Shown here: piece by piece, positions 43,634-52,759 of the stretch | Layout of the letters: each line of letters begins with the position of its first letter | Position numbering within the stretch: position 1 is the first letter of the stretch | Origin: Rhizobiaceae bacterium | GTDB lineage: Bacteria > Pseudomonadota > Alphaproteobacteria > Rhizobiales > Rhizobiaceae | Direction of reading: 5' to 3' | Assembly (NCBI GenBank): GCA_029233925.1 | Contig: JARGOX010000008.1 | Coordinates: 190,250 to 254,249 of the forward strand | DNA: 64,000 nt | Made by a program: the position numbers and the translations under genes | The notes under the pieces: generated by a model | The model's database searches: none | Seen by the model: the letters and a program-made list of their open reading frames with translations, nothing else | Told to the model about the DNA's origin: nothing

Positions 43634-45471
43634 TGCGCGACAAGGACACTATTCTTCTGATCCAGGACTTGACTGTCGGTCTGGCAAATGACCCGTCAGC
43701 CAAAATTCTAGACCGGATTGGCTTCGAACTCAGTGCAGGTAAGGTGCTTGGTCTGATTGGCGAGGCAGGTTCAGGCAAAACGGTTTTGGCAAGAGCAATC
43801 GTAAAAGGTATATCCGATCCTCTGGTCTATAAATCAGGCAAAGTTGTGTACCGTGGCGAGGACATGTTGGCGGTTTCCTCCGAGAAACTTGTCAAAATTC
43901 GCGGAAACTCGATCGGCTACATCGGCTCCAACCCTTCGGGATCGCTCGATCCGACACTTCCAGTTGGTAATCAGATCGTTGAAAAACTTCGCTCCGTGAA
44001 TCCCAGCTTATCGGAAAAAGAGGCCACAGAACGTGTGTTGGAAGTTCTGGCGGCCGTTAGAATTCCATCTCCAGAAGTTCGGTTCCACGAATATCCATTC
44101 CAGTTTAGCGGTGGCATGATGCAGCGGGTCATGATCGTCGACGCTCTGGTGACAAACCCAGCGGTCCTGATTGCTGATAATATCACGCAAGCGCTGGATG
44201 TGACTGTTGCCGCACAGATCATACGTTTGATCAAGGAATTGCGCGATCAGTTCTCTACCGCGATCCTGTTCATTTCGTCCTCGCTGCCTGTCGCTGAAAT
44301 GATTGCGGATGAAATATTGGTGCTTCAACAAGGCAGGGTTGTTGAAAAAGCAACACCGGAAAAACTCATCATGAGTCCCCAGCACGACTATACGAAATCA
44401 CTATTGGCAAGACTGCCGCGCATCTGGGGACCAGAGGTGAAGGCTCCAACGGCGATTGAAGCCTCGACACTCATGTCCGTCGATGACGTCTATCGCACCT
44501 ATCTCGTACGCAAGAAAAATACCTTCAACGGGCGAAATGCGGTGCAAGCCGTTCGGGGTATCACTCTGGATATCCGTGAAGGTGAAAATATCGGAATTGT
44601 CGGCGAATCTGGTTGCGGAAAATCGACTTTGACCCGCCTTTTGGCTTGGCTCGAAATCCCTGAAAAGGGCACCATTTGCTTCGGCGGCAGAGACCTTTCG
44701 GAACTCAGCTGGAAAGAATTGACAAAGCTGCGTCAGTCGTTCCAATTGTTGCTCCAGGATCCCTATAGCTCGCTACCAGCGCGTATGCCGGTCGGTCGTA
44801 TCATCGCAGAGGGGTTGCTCATTCATAAAGTCTGCAAGAAATCCGAAGTCCGTGGACGAGTCCTGGCTGCCATGAAAGAAGTCGGGCTTGATCCGTCGAT
44901 TGAAAACCATCTGACGGTCGGTCTGAGTGCCGGGCAACGGCAACGCATCAATATCGCTCGGGCACTTGTCTTAAAGCCAAAACTCATGATCCTTGACGAG
45001 ACACTCTCGGCACTCGATCAGGTAGAGCAATCGAAATTGTTTGAGCTTTTCGAAAAGCTTCAGAAAACCCACGGCTTTACCTATATCTTCATTTCACATG
45101 ACATGGCCCTCGTTCGAAAGGTCTGTCACCGGGTTGCGGTGATGTATCTGGGCCGGATCGTTGAACTTGCCGATAACCAAACGCTCTTTCAAAATCCCGC
45201 CCATCCCTATTCGCGTGCACTGCTCAGTGCGGTTCCCACGCTCGATGATCATCCGTTCAAATCCGAAGAATATCTCCTTGAGGGCGAGCCGCCGAGCCCG
45301 GTTCATATCCCAAACGGCTGTGTATTCCGTTCGCGCTGTCCTGTCTCAATTGAACGGTGCAAGACAGATGATCCGCGTCCCACTCCCCTGAGTCATGGGT
45401 CTTACGTCGCGTGTCATCTGGTTGTCGAAAGTGCCGTCGATCACGCCAAGATTCTTGAAAATTCTGTCTAG
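43633..45471 (+). CDS. Fused dual ATPase of a peptide-type ABC transporter (DppD-DppF-like), first domain degenerate
   Basis: 612 residues with two ATPase domains. Domain 2 is complete: GESGCGKST, Q-loop FQLLLQDPYSSL, LSAGQRQRINIARAL, LMILDETLSALD and switch His in IFISHDMALV; the oligopeptide-transporter C-terminal Cys motif (GCVFRSRCPVSIERC) follows. Domain 1 keeps Walker A (GEAGSGKTV) and signature (FSGGMMQRV), but the Walker B Glu is Asn (LIADNITQALD, N183), the Q-loop Gln is absent (YIGSNPSGSLDP) and the switch His is Ser (LFISSSLPVAE). Domain 1 therefore probably binds but does not hydrolyse ATP. Confidence 0.92.
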   Translation: MRDKDTILLIQDLTVGLANDPSAKILDRIGFELSAGKVLGLIGEAGSGKTVLARAIVKGISDPLVYKSGKVVYRGEDMLAVSSEKLVKIRGNSIGYIGSNPSGSLDPTLPVGNQIVEKLRSVNPSLSEKEATERVLEVLAAVRIPSPEVRFHEYPFQFSGGMMQRVMIVDALVTNPAVLIADNITQALDVTVAAQIIRLIKELRDQFSTAILFISSSLPVAEMIADEILVLQQGRVVEKATPEKLIMSPQHDYTKSLLARLPRIWGPEVKAPTAIEASTLMSVDDVYRTYLVRKKNTFNGRNAVQAVRGITLDIREGENIGIVGESGCGKSTLTRLLAWLEIPEKGTICFGGRDLSELSWKELTKLRQSFQLLLQDPYSSLPARMPVGRIIAEGLLIHKVCKKSEVRGRVLAAMKEVGLDPSIENHLTVGLSAGQRQRINIARALVLKPKLMILDETLSALDQVEQSKLFELFEKLQKTHGFTYIFISHDMALVRKVCHRVAVMYLGRIVELADNQTLFQNPAHPYSRALLSAVPTLDDHPFKSEEYLLEGEPPSPVHIPNGCVFRSRCPVSIERCKTDDPRPTPLSHGSYVACHLVVESAVDHAKILENSV

Positions 45472-45480
45472 GAAACTGTG

Positions 45481-46239
45481 ATGCTCAATTCACATCGTCG
45501 CGAATATATTCTGGAACGTCTTTCCAGTCACAGCAAGGTCTCGGTGATGCAAATCGCGGCCAATCTGGACGTGTCTGATGAAACCGTCCGACGCGACCTG
45601 AAAGATCTGGCCAAGGAAGGTCTGCTGAGGCGGGTGCACGGGGGTGCAATCTGTGTCGCTCCCATCCGCGATGAACCGATCAGCCAACGTGTCCAGAAAT
45701 TGACCAAGGAAAAGGGCATCATTGCTCAGCTTGCGGTGAAACTGATCTCAGACCACACGTCCATTTTCGTCAATATTGGCTCAACCTGCGAGGCTCTTGC
45801 ACGCCAGTTGGGCAAGTTCTCCGATTTGAAACTCTACACCAACTCGCTCAACGTCGCGCAGATCGCCAAGGAATTTTCCGGCGTTACCGTTTTTGTGGCG
45901 CCCGGTCAGCTGCGCAGTATTGAGTCCGATCTCGTCGGGTACGACACCGTTTCCTACATTCAGAATTACTATTTCGATACAGCCTTTATGGGGGTGGCCG
46001 GTGTCGATGTCGAACGAGGGTTCATGGATTTCGAAGAGGACGAGTCCCGTATCCGTCAGACGCTTGTGAAATGTGCCAGAAACAAGGTGATGCTGGCTGA
46101 CTCCAGCAAATTCGGGAAGTCTGCCAACATTTGTTCGGTCAGTTTCGATGCGATCGATCGCTTGGTGACCGAACGCAAACCCGATCACCACTTCATGGAG
46201 CGGTTCAAAAAGGCAGAAATGGATGTCATTCATGGGTGA
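45481..46239 (+). CDS. DeoR family transcriptional regulator
   Basis: 252 residues. N-terminal HTH (REYILERLSSHSKVSVMQIA, then SDETVRRDLKDLAKEGLLRR with the VHGGA hallmark) and a C-terminal sugar-isomerase-like effector domain (DTAFMGVAGVD, KVMLADSSKFG). Family members usually sense phosphorylated sugars. AGGAAA precedes the ATG at 45481. It sits inside the operon between transporter and enzymes. Confidence 0.92.
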   Translation: MLNSHRREYILERLSSHSKVSVMQIAANLDVSDETVRRDLKDLAKEGLLRRVHGGAICVAPIRDEPISQRVQKLTKEKGIIAQLAVKLISDHTSIFVNIGSTCEALARQLGKFSDLKLYTNSLNVAQIAKEFSGVTVFVAPGQLRSIESDLVGYDTVSYIQNYYFDTAFMGVAGVDVERGFMDFEEDESRIRQTLVKCARNKVMLADSSKFGKSANICSVSFDAIDRLVTERKPDHHFMERFKKAEMDVIHG

Positions 46240-47524
46240 CACACAACTTTCCACCAAGGCTCAGCGAACGGATGTTCTTGACCTTCTAAAACAATTCTCG
46301 CGCATTGGCGCTACGAGTGATGGCGGCGTGTCGCGCCTTGCAGCATCAAGGGAAGACGGCGAGATCCGTGACTTTCTTTGCGCGTGGTTCAAGCAAAACG
46401 ACTTTACGGTTCGTGTTGATCGTACCGGCAATATCTTTGGCATATTGCAACTCGCCGAAAATGGTGATGGAAGCGCATTCTACTGTGGCTCGCATCTCGA
46501 CAGCCAACCCAATGGAGGGCGTTTTGATGGTGCCCTGGGCGTGGCCAGCGCCTGCGTTGCAGCGCTTGCAATCAGAACGCTTTGTATTGCGGGGAAAATT
46601 GATCCGGCTTTCGATCAATTCGTTGTTGCCTGCTGGACCGGAGAGGAGGGGTCGCGGTTTCAGCCAAGTTTGATCGGCAGCGCAGCATTTACTGACAGGA
46701 TCAGCTTCGATGATGCCTTGAGTTCATGCGATTGCGAGGGGCTGACTCTGGGCGAGGCACTAACCAGCATAAACTATCTTGGCAAGGATACTCCGCCAAA
46801 ACCGCATCACTATTTTGAGCTTCATATCGAGCAGAGTTCTGGCCTTCAGGACGCAAACACACCGGTTGGCATTGTTACGTCAAGCTGGGGCGCGCTGAAA
46901 TGCCGGATCAGTATCGTCGGTCGCTCGGATCATACCGGCCCAACACCGATGGAAGATCGCCGCGATGCGCTTCTGGCAGCCTCCCATCTGATCATCCGCG
47001 CGAATGAGATATCCAAAGCCGCATCAGAGCCATTATACAGTTCCGTTGGCCGCATTGAAGTATTGCCGAACTCTCCCAACACGATCGCTGAAAGCGCCAG
47101 TCTCTGGGTCGAGTTCAGATCACCTGACCCATCCTCACTCCGCAACGCTCAAGACGAACTTGAACAGGCAATGTGCGATATCGCAAATCGCACTGGTTGC
47201 GAACTGGAGGCTGTTCGCACAACGAAGCGCGCTGTTGTGGAGTTCGATGCGAATGCCGTTCAAACGGTCCGGGACTGTTGGGACGCCGCGAATATCTCCT
47301 ATCTCAAAATGAAAACCATTGCCGGACACGATGCGGTCAATCTGCAATCAGTCTGTCCTTCAACACTGATGTTCGTTCCATCGAATGACGGCATCAGTCA
47401 TTCGCCTGAGGAATTTACATCTGACGAGGATATCGCTTCCGGATTTGAGGGTATGCTGCATGCACTGAGCGCACTGATTTCGAGGCCTGACCAATCACAA
47501 GTCTGCGGGGGCGATTTTGCCTGA
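46223..47524 (+). CDS. M20 family hydrolase, N-carbamoyl-amino-acid hydrolase/allantoate amidohydrolase type
   Basis: 433 residues. Metal-binding marks of the hydantoinase/carbamoylase branch: CGSHLDSQPNGGRFDGALGV, CWTGEEGSRFQPSLIGSAAF, and FELHIEQSSGLQ, plus the dimerisation-domain GRSDHTGPTPMEDRRDAL and C-terminal AGHDAVNL. It should cleave a carbamoyl or related amide from an amino acid. It overlaps the DeoR gene by 17 bases. Confidence 0.9.
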   Translation: MSFMGDTQLSTKAQRTDVLDLLKQFSRIGATSDGGVSRLAASREDGEIRDFLCAWFKQNDFTVRVDRTGNIFGILQLAENGDGSAFYCGSHLDSQPNGGRFDGALGVASACVAALAIRTLCIAGKIDPAFDQFVVACWTGEEGSRFQPSLIGSAAFTDRISFDDALSSCDCEGLTLGEALTSINYLGKDTPPKPHHYFELHIEQSSGLQDANTPVGIVTSSWGALKCRISIVGRSDHTGPTPMEDRRDALLAASHLIIRANEISKAASEPLYSSVGRIEVLPNSPNTIAESASLWVEFRSPDPSSLRNAQDELEQAMCDIANRTGCELEAVRTTKRAVVEFDANAVQTVRDCWDAANISYLKMKTIAGHDAVNLQSVCPSTLMFVPSNDGISHSPEEFTSDEDIASGFEGMLHALSALISRPDQSQVCGGDFA

Positions 47525-48317
47525 ACATCAAATCATGCGTTCCGATCAGTTGGTCGCTGCGGCAAAGGAAATTGCAATGATCGCCGCTGGAACGGCGATG
47601 CGCTACTTCCGCAAAACACTGGATGTCGAGCTCAAGGGTGATCGCAGTCCGGTAACGATCGCTGACAGGCAAGTGGAACGGGAAGTCCGGGACTATTTGG
47701 CGGTAAATTTTTCAGACCATTCAATCCTTGGTGAGGAATATGGTTCCGGCGATCTGAGCAATGAACATGTCTGGGTTGTGGACCCGATCGACGGAACCCG
47801 TTCGTTCATTTCGGGGCATCCGCTGTTCGGGTTTCTTCTCGCCTATGTTCGCCACGAAAAGGTCCAGATGGGCATGGTGTCGATGCCGGCGCTGGGTGAG
47901 CTTTTCGTCGGCCAGCCGGGCAAGGGCGCAACTCTGAACGGTGCAACTATCCAGACGTCCGCAACGACAAGCTTGGCTGAGGCGATCCTCTATATCAATG
48001 AGGGCGACAAGCTTTTCAAGCACGAATCGGCTGTCCATGCACGATTGGCAGAGGCTGGCCACACGCGCCGTTTTGCCTACGATTGCTATCCCCATGCCTT
48101 GCTCGCCGCGGGTCATGTTGATGCGGTTGTCGACTATGATCTCAAGCCTTTTGATTTCCTGCCCTTGCTTGGTGTGGTCGAGGCTGCGGGCGGTGTCATG
48201 TCCGATTGGGACGGGAATGCATTGACCTTTCATTCGGGTGGTAAAATCGTCTCGGCAGCAACCCCTGAACTGCATCGAGAACTGCTCGATCTGCTGGCTG
48301 CGGGGAGGTCTGCATGA
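47517..48317 (+). CDS. Inositol-monophosphatase family phosphatase
   Basis: 266 residues from TTG 47517 (GGGGGCG upstream), or 260 from ATG 47535. The metal-binding motifs are GEEYG (ILGEEYGSG), DPIDGTRSFISGHPLFG and DYDLKPFDFLPLLGVVEAAG. Members hydrolyse inositol phosphate, histidinol phosphate or sugar phosphates, and one (AccG) acts on the arabinose phosphate released from agrocinopines. It overlaps the M20 hydrolase gene slightly, so the two are coupled. Confidence 0.9.
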   Translation: MPEHQIMRSDQLVAAAKEIAMIAAGTAMRYFRKTLDVELKGDRSPVTIADRQVEREVRDYLAVNFSDHSILGEEYGSGDLSNEHVWVVDPIDGTRSFISGHPLFGFLLAYVRHEKVQMGMVSMPALGELFVGQPGKGATLNGATIQTSATTSLAEAILYINEGDKLFKHESAVHARLAEAGHTRRFAYDCYPHALLAAGHVDAVVDYDLKPFDFLPLLGVVEAAGGVMSDWDGNALTFHSGGKIVSAATPELHRELLDLLAAGRSA

Positions 48318-48523
48318 TTGCTTTCATCAATCCTGAACGTCTCGTGACGGAGACTGCACCCAGATCGGACATATCCGGCGCTGCGCTCATCGAGGACGAC
48401 GGATCCGAAGTGGCTGTGTTCAACGCCCATGGCATGAGCGCGGTCGTCTTGACCTTTTGCTGTCGGCATCATGATCTTCGGGTCGCCAGGATGTCTATCA
48501 GATTGCATGATGGGTGCTGTTGA
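48314..48523 (+). CDS. Small hypothetical protein (69 residues)
   Basis: ATG overlaps the phosphatase stop (ATGA) and GGGGAGG lies six bases upstream, so translation is likely. Begins MIAFINPERLVTETAPRSDI. The first ~47 residues read like a real protein start (SGAALIEDDGSEVAVFNAHG), the end (CCRHHDLRVARMSI) does not, suggesting a gene cut short by a frameshift or deletion. I recognise no family. Confidence 0.45.
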   Translation: MIAFINPERLVTETAPRSDISGAALIEDDGSEVAVFNAHGMSAVVLTFCCRHHDLRVARMSIRLHDGCC

Positions 48524-48527
48524 GAAT

Positions 48528-49925
48528 ATGACAATGGATATCAAAACACTCTCACATATGTCCCTGCGTGAGCTTCAGGCAGCTTATGCGGACAAGTGTC
48601 TCAGCCCCGTCGAAGTGATCCATGTTACTTTGGCTCAAAACGATGCTGTCGGGAACAAGATCAATGCGCTTTATGGAGTGCGTGACCGTGAAGCGCGTGC
48701 CGAGGCGAACGCATCTCAGGAACGTTATGCCGCCGGAAAGCCCTTGAGCGCATTCGACGGTGTGCCTGTTACTTTGAAAGACAGTGTCAACGCCATCGGC
48801 ATGTATTGGCACCATGGCTCAGCTATTCATGGTGAGGGTGTAATTGGTACAATCGATTCACCGCCTGCGGCCAGGCTGAAAAAAGCTGGCGCAATTATTC
48901 TTGGCAAGACCATCATGCCTGACTTTGGCCTGAGCGCATCGGGGGTCAGCACATCCCATGGGATCGTGCACAATCCCTGGGGACTTTCCTGGAGCACCGG
49001 CGGATCAAGTGCTGGCGGCGCGGCTTCGATAGCAACTGGTATCGGGATGATGTCAGTGGGTTCGGACATTGCAGGATCTGTCCGCCTGCCTGCTTCCCAT
49101 TGCGGTCTGGCGGCTTTCAAGCCGACGCAGGGTATCATTCCGCATGCACCCGCATCCAATGTGCGCTCGGCCGGACCCATAACCCGTCGTGCCGCTGATC
49201 TTGAAGCATGGACAAAATTGCTTACTGGCCCGGATACCGCTGATCGTTATTCGATGCGGTATTGTGATGCGAACCGGGACCGTAAACTCAGTGTTGGCGC
49301 GACGGCTGATTTTGGGTTTGGCCCGTCAACCGAACCGGCAGTGAAGGCGTGTTTTGAAAATGTAAAAGCGGCGCTTGAGGAATTGGTTGGAAATATTCAG
49401 TGCGTTTCAAAAACACCGGGGTTCAATGCATATCTACCCATCGACGATTCTCTGAAACTGCGCGGTTGGGCAGAGTATTCCAGCGCTTCGGATGAATTGC
49501 GCGATTTGGTACCGCAAGCGCTTTACGCGTGGTTCAGGGAGGCTGAAGACTGGGGGGGCGCAAAGATACGGGAGGTCGAATGCGGGATTGAAAAGAGCAT
49601 TGCCTACTGCGTCGACCTTCTGGCTGATGTCGATGTCCTGCTGACGCCGGTCATGCCGGTCGTCAATTTCCCTGTCGAAGATCTTGGTGTTGATCCGTTA
49701 ATGCCCCTGCGACATACAACGTTCACCGCATTGTTCAACCAGTCGGGCAATCCAGCCGTATCAATTTGCGGCGGCTTTGATGACCGCGGTCTTCCCATCG
49801 GTATGCAACTTGTCGCAAAGCGCCTCGATGATGCAGCGCTTCTGAAACTGGCAACAGATCTGGAATTTAAGCTCAACATTTTTGGCGACGGCAAGCGGGA
49901 CTGGCCTGTAACACCGATGGCATGA
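48528..49925 (+). CDS. Amidase (amidase signature family)
   Basis: About 465 residues. The Ser-Ser-Lys triad region is clear: Lys in PVTLKDSVNAIG, cis-Ser/Ser in STGGSSAGGAASIATGIGM and GSDIAGSVRLPAS. The C-terminal segment FNQSGNPAVSICGGFDDRGL is also typical. Starts at 48510, 48528 or 48534 are possible. It hydrolyses an amide bond of a small substrate; its place beside a carbamoylase suggests successive removal of nitrogen from one compound. Confidence 0.9.
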   Translation: MTMDIKTLSHMSLRELQAAYADKCLSPVEVIHVTLAQNDAVGNKINALYGVRDREARAEANASQERYAAGKPLSAFDGVPVTLKDSVNAIGMYWHHGSAIHGEGVIGTIDSPPAARLKKAGAIILGKTIMPDFGLSASGVSTSHGIVHNPWGLSWSTGGSSAGGAASIATGIGMMSVGSDIAGSVRLPASHCGLAAFKPTQGIIPHAPASNVRSAGPITRRAADLEAWTKLLTGPDTADRYSMRYCDANRDRKLSVGATADFGFGPSTEPAVKACFENVKAALEELVGNIQCVSKTPGFNAYLPIDDSLKLRGWAEYSSASDELRDLVPQALYAWFREAEDWGGAKIREVECGIEKSIAYCVDLLADVDVLLTPVMPVVNFPVEDLGVDPLMPLRHTTFTALFNQSGNPAVSICGGFDDRGLPIGMQLVAKRLDDAALLKLATDLEFKLNIFGDGKRDWPVTPMA

Positions 49926-49943
49926 TGCAACGGAGTATTGGTA

Positions 49944-50894
49944 ATGTCTGACACCGAAAGTAAAATGAGAGAAGAACTGGCCCGGTCTCGAGCCGTCGAA
50001 GTCCTTGGTTCGGATCCTGTGCGCTTTGAAAACCCATTGACGGTTCTGGCATCACCCGCATGGCGTGGCATTGAAGGCGATATCTGGCGCGCCTCATCGA
50101 ATGAGCAATCCATCATAATCAAGCACTATCATCCCGATACGTCTTTCTATGTGGAACCCGGCAGTGCCATTGAAGCTGCCAGACAGGCGGGCAGCCTGGA
50201 TGTTGGCCCGAAAGTATTGCGCGAGTGTGTCGGCGATGGGATCGTCGCATTCGAAAATCTGTCCGCACCCTGGCGAGCAGGTGGATTGCATGATGGCGTA
50301 TCCTCAATTCTGCGCGCCAAGGTGATTGAACTGAAAAAGACGTTTCAACTTGGCGCAAAATTGCAAAAGAACGTGTCGATTTTTGACGAGATCGAAGCGC
50401 TTCATGCGATTTGCGCATCCTCCGGGCTGCCGACACATGCTGATATTGCCGTATTTGCCTCCTTTTTCCGCGATGCGAAAGCCAAAATCTGGAGTTTGGG
50501 TCGTGATCTTGTGCCGTGTCACAGGGATGGCAACACGGCCAATATTATGGTCGCTCCGGACCATCAGGTTAAGCTCATTGATTTTGATCTCGCAGCGAAC
50601 TGCGACCCTTTTGAAGATATCGGGTGCCATTTGGTCGAGTATTACGAGGCTGAACCGGAAGCACGTGCCGGTTTTGAAGAGTGGTATGGGCAGTTCAATG
50701 AGGGGCTTTTCCAGCGATCAATGCTCTATGGTCTTGCCGATGATATGCGGTGGGGTCTGATCGGCGCGATTATGGCGGCCCGGTCACCGCGCCGCGCCCT
50801 CGAGTTCTCCAAATATTCCGCCTGGCGCTTTATCCGTTTGGAAATGCACGCCAAAAACTCGCACGCAAATGATCGCATTCGTGTTGCGGCTTAG
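49944..50894 (+). CDS. Phosphotransferase-fold kinase (choline/aminoglycoside kinase superfamily), 1
   Basis: 316 residues. The catalytic loop reads LVPCHRDGNTANIMV (Brenner motif H-x-D-x4-N) and the metal site KLIDFDLAANCDPFEDIGCH. The Gly-rich loop is weak. It begins 18 bases after the amidase stop, with CGGAG eight bases upstream. Relatives phosphorylate hydroxyls of choline, ethanolamine, thiamine or sugars. The very similar layout of the following gene suggests two kinases or a heteromer derived by duplication. Confidence 0.85.
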   Translation: MSDTESKMREELARSRAVEVLGSDPVRFENPLTVLASPAWRGIEGDIWRASSNEQSIIIKHYHPDTSFYVEPGSAIEAARQAGSLDVGPKVLRECVGDGIVAFENLSAPWRAGGLHDGVSSILRAKVIELKKTFQLGAKLQKNVSIFDEIEALHAICASSGLPTHADIAVFASFFRDAKAKIWSLGRDLVPCHRDGNTANIMVAPDHQVKLIDFDLAANCDPFEDIGCHLVEYYEAEPEARAGFEEWYGQFNEGLFQRSMLYGLADDMRWGLIGAIMAARSPRRALEFSKYSAWRFIRLEMHAKNSHANDRIRVAA

Positions 50895-50903
50895 GAGGTT
50901 GCA

Positions 50904-51827
50904 ATGAGCACCGAGTTACAAAAACGCCTGGACGCAGCCGTCAGCGCCGTTCCTGGCTGGTCTCCGGCGACCGTGGATGTTGTGCCCCTTGATGGCGGCG
51001 TTACAAACACAAATTTTTTGGCGACCCATGATTGCAAGATGCATTTCCTGAAGGTCTATGGCGTTGGTACGGAGAGCTTCATTAACCGCGATGCCTCGGT
51101 CAGTGCTGCCCGTCAGGCACATGCCATGGGAATCGCTCCGAATGTCTTGCACTATGACAACGAGGCGGGGCTGGAAATTGTCGAGTTTTTGGAGGGTTAC
51201 CGCGCCTCCACCAATGCCGATTTTGCGCGCAAGGACTTCCTCGATGGCGTAATCGATCTCTATGCCACGTTTCACAAGGGGCAGGCCTTGGCGGAAACCA
51301 AGACAGTTTTCGAGATGACGGACGAGCATATCGAACAGGGAAAGGCGCTGAATGCAATTTATCCTGCCGATTTTGATTGGCTCATCAAACAATATGGCAA
51401 GGCGAAGCAGGCCTTTGAGGCCTCGGGACTTGATATTGTTCCATGCCATAATGACCCCATGCCCGGCAATTTTATGGTCGCGATGAATGGGGACGAGATC
51501 AAGGACATGAAACTCATCGACTATGAATACGCTTCCAATAATGAGCGTGCCTATGAACTGGGTGTGTTTTTGGCCGAAGTATTTGTTGATGAGGCAACAT
51601 CACTGGAGTTGATAAAGCGCTACTTTGGCGAGATGCGGGCCGAGATGGTTGCCCGTGTCACAGTTGCCCGCGCGATTGCCGACATGAAATGGGGATCCTG
51701 GGCCGTTCAGCAACGTCAATTGCAGGATTGGGATTTTGACTATCAAAAATACGGTATCTGGAAATACGCCCGGGCGCGAAAGCTCTTCAACGATCCGCGA
51801 TGGGACAATTGGCTACGCACCATATGA
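50904..51827 (+). CDS. Phosphotransferase-fold kinase (choline/aminoglycoside kinase superfamily), 2
   Basis: 307 residues. N-terminal nucleotide-site segment PLDGGVTNTNFLATHDCKMH, catalytic loop IVPCHNDPMPGNFMV and metal site LIDYEYASNNERAYELG, the pattern of choline/ethanolamine kinase-like proteins. AGGAGG precedes the start. Last gene of the operon that begins with the peptide-type transporter. Confidence 0.88.
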   Translation: MSTELQKRLDAAVSAVPGWSPATVDVVPLDGGVTNTNFLATHDCKMHFLKVYGVGTESFINRDASVSAARQAHAMGIAPNVLHYDNEAGLEIVEFLEGYRASTNADFARKDFLDGVIDLYATFHKGQALAETKTVFEMTDEHIEQGKALNAIYPADFDWLIKQYGKAKQAFEASGLDIVPCHNDPMPGNFMVAMNGDEIKDMKLIDYEYASNNERAYELGVFLAEVFVDEATSLELIKRYFGEMRAEMVARVTVARAIADMKWGSWAVQQRQLQDWDFDYQKYGIWKYARARKLFNDPRWDNWLRTI

Positions 51828-51888
51828 TCAGTTGTATCAACCAATCGGCGCCCTGGACTTGCCCTGATATAGTGGAGAAAATTAATAC

Positions 51889-52611
51889 GGTGACAGTTTA
51901 CTAAATACCTTTATGATCTGGCATCTTCAAATGGCCCGTCTTGCTCGCATTGTCGTCCCCGATCTTCCGCATCATGTTACCCCGCGTGGCAACCGGCGCG
52001 GCAGGGTGTTTTCGAGGACGCCGACTATAGTCTTTATCTGGATATGCTGGCCGGGAGCGCCATGCGTGCTCAATGTGAGGTATGGGCCTATTGCCTGATG
52101 CCGAACCATGTTCACTGTATATTGGTCCCATCCAATGAGGATGGGCTGCGCCGGACTTTTGCCGACCTGCATCGGCGCTACACAGGATATATCAATAAGA
52201 GGGCGCGAATGACCAGGCACCTTTGGCAGGGACACTATGGTTCGGTTGTGATGAACAAACCCCATCTGAACCATGCCATTCGCTATGTTACACTCAATCC
52301 CATAAGGGCTGGGCTGGTCAAACGCGCGGAGGATTGGCCTTGGTCAAGCACAAGGGCGCATCTGGCTGCTCGCGATAATGGAATTGTAAAAGTTGCGCCG
52401 GTGCTGGAACGCGTTGGCGATTCCGCGCAGTTCCTGGGTGAACCATGCAATGAAGATGTGGCCTATGCGCCAATACGGCGGGCCGAAACAATTGGTCGGC
52501 CCATCGGGGATGCCGATTGGCTGAAGGCATTGGAAAAGAAAACAGGACGTGTTCTTGTGGCACAAAAGAGGGGGCGGAAAGCGGTAAAATAGGAATTAAG
52601 TAAACTGTCAC
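51889..52611. mobile_element. RAYT element with flanking inverted repeats
   Basis: GTGACAGTTTACT at 51890-51902 is exactly inverted as AGTAAACTGTCAC at 52599-52611, and similarity extends outwards (TAATAC before the left copy, GTAATAC-like after the right). Between them lies only the transposase gene, which suggests a unit carrying its own repeats. Confidence 0.7.
51931..52592 (+). pseudogene. REP-associated tyrosine transposase (RAYT), frameshifted
   Basis: Begins MARLARIVVPDLPHHVTPRG, typical of RAYTs, but the frame is lost after GRVF. One base is missing in GTGTTTTCGAG near 52010; restoring it gives RVFFEDADYSLYLDMLAGSA and continues into the long downstream frame with the HUH motif YCLMPNHVHCILV and the C-terminal YVTLNPIRAGLVKRAEDWPW. 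Only one base separates it from a complete single-copy Y1 transposase of about 220 residues. Confidence 0.88.
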
Positions 52612-52759
52612 TGTAATACCAACTCCGTAATTCCAACCAGCTATGGAAGCGTAACTTAGAGTAAATAGCTTCCGAAATCCTCGGAGTGGTTCATATCAAA
52701 CTACTTTACCAACTTAAAGCGCGTAGCATAATCTCCGTACCTTGTACTAGGAGCATACC

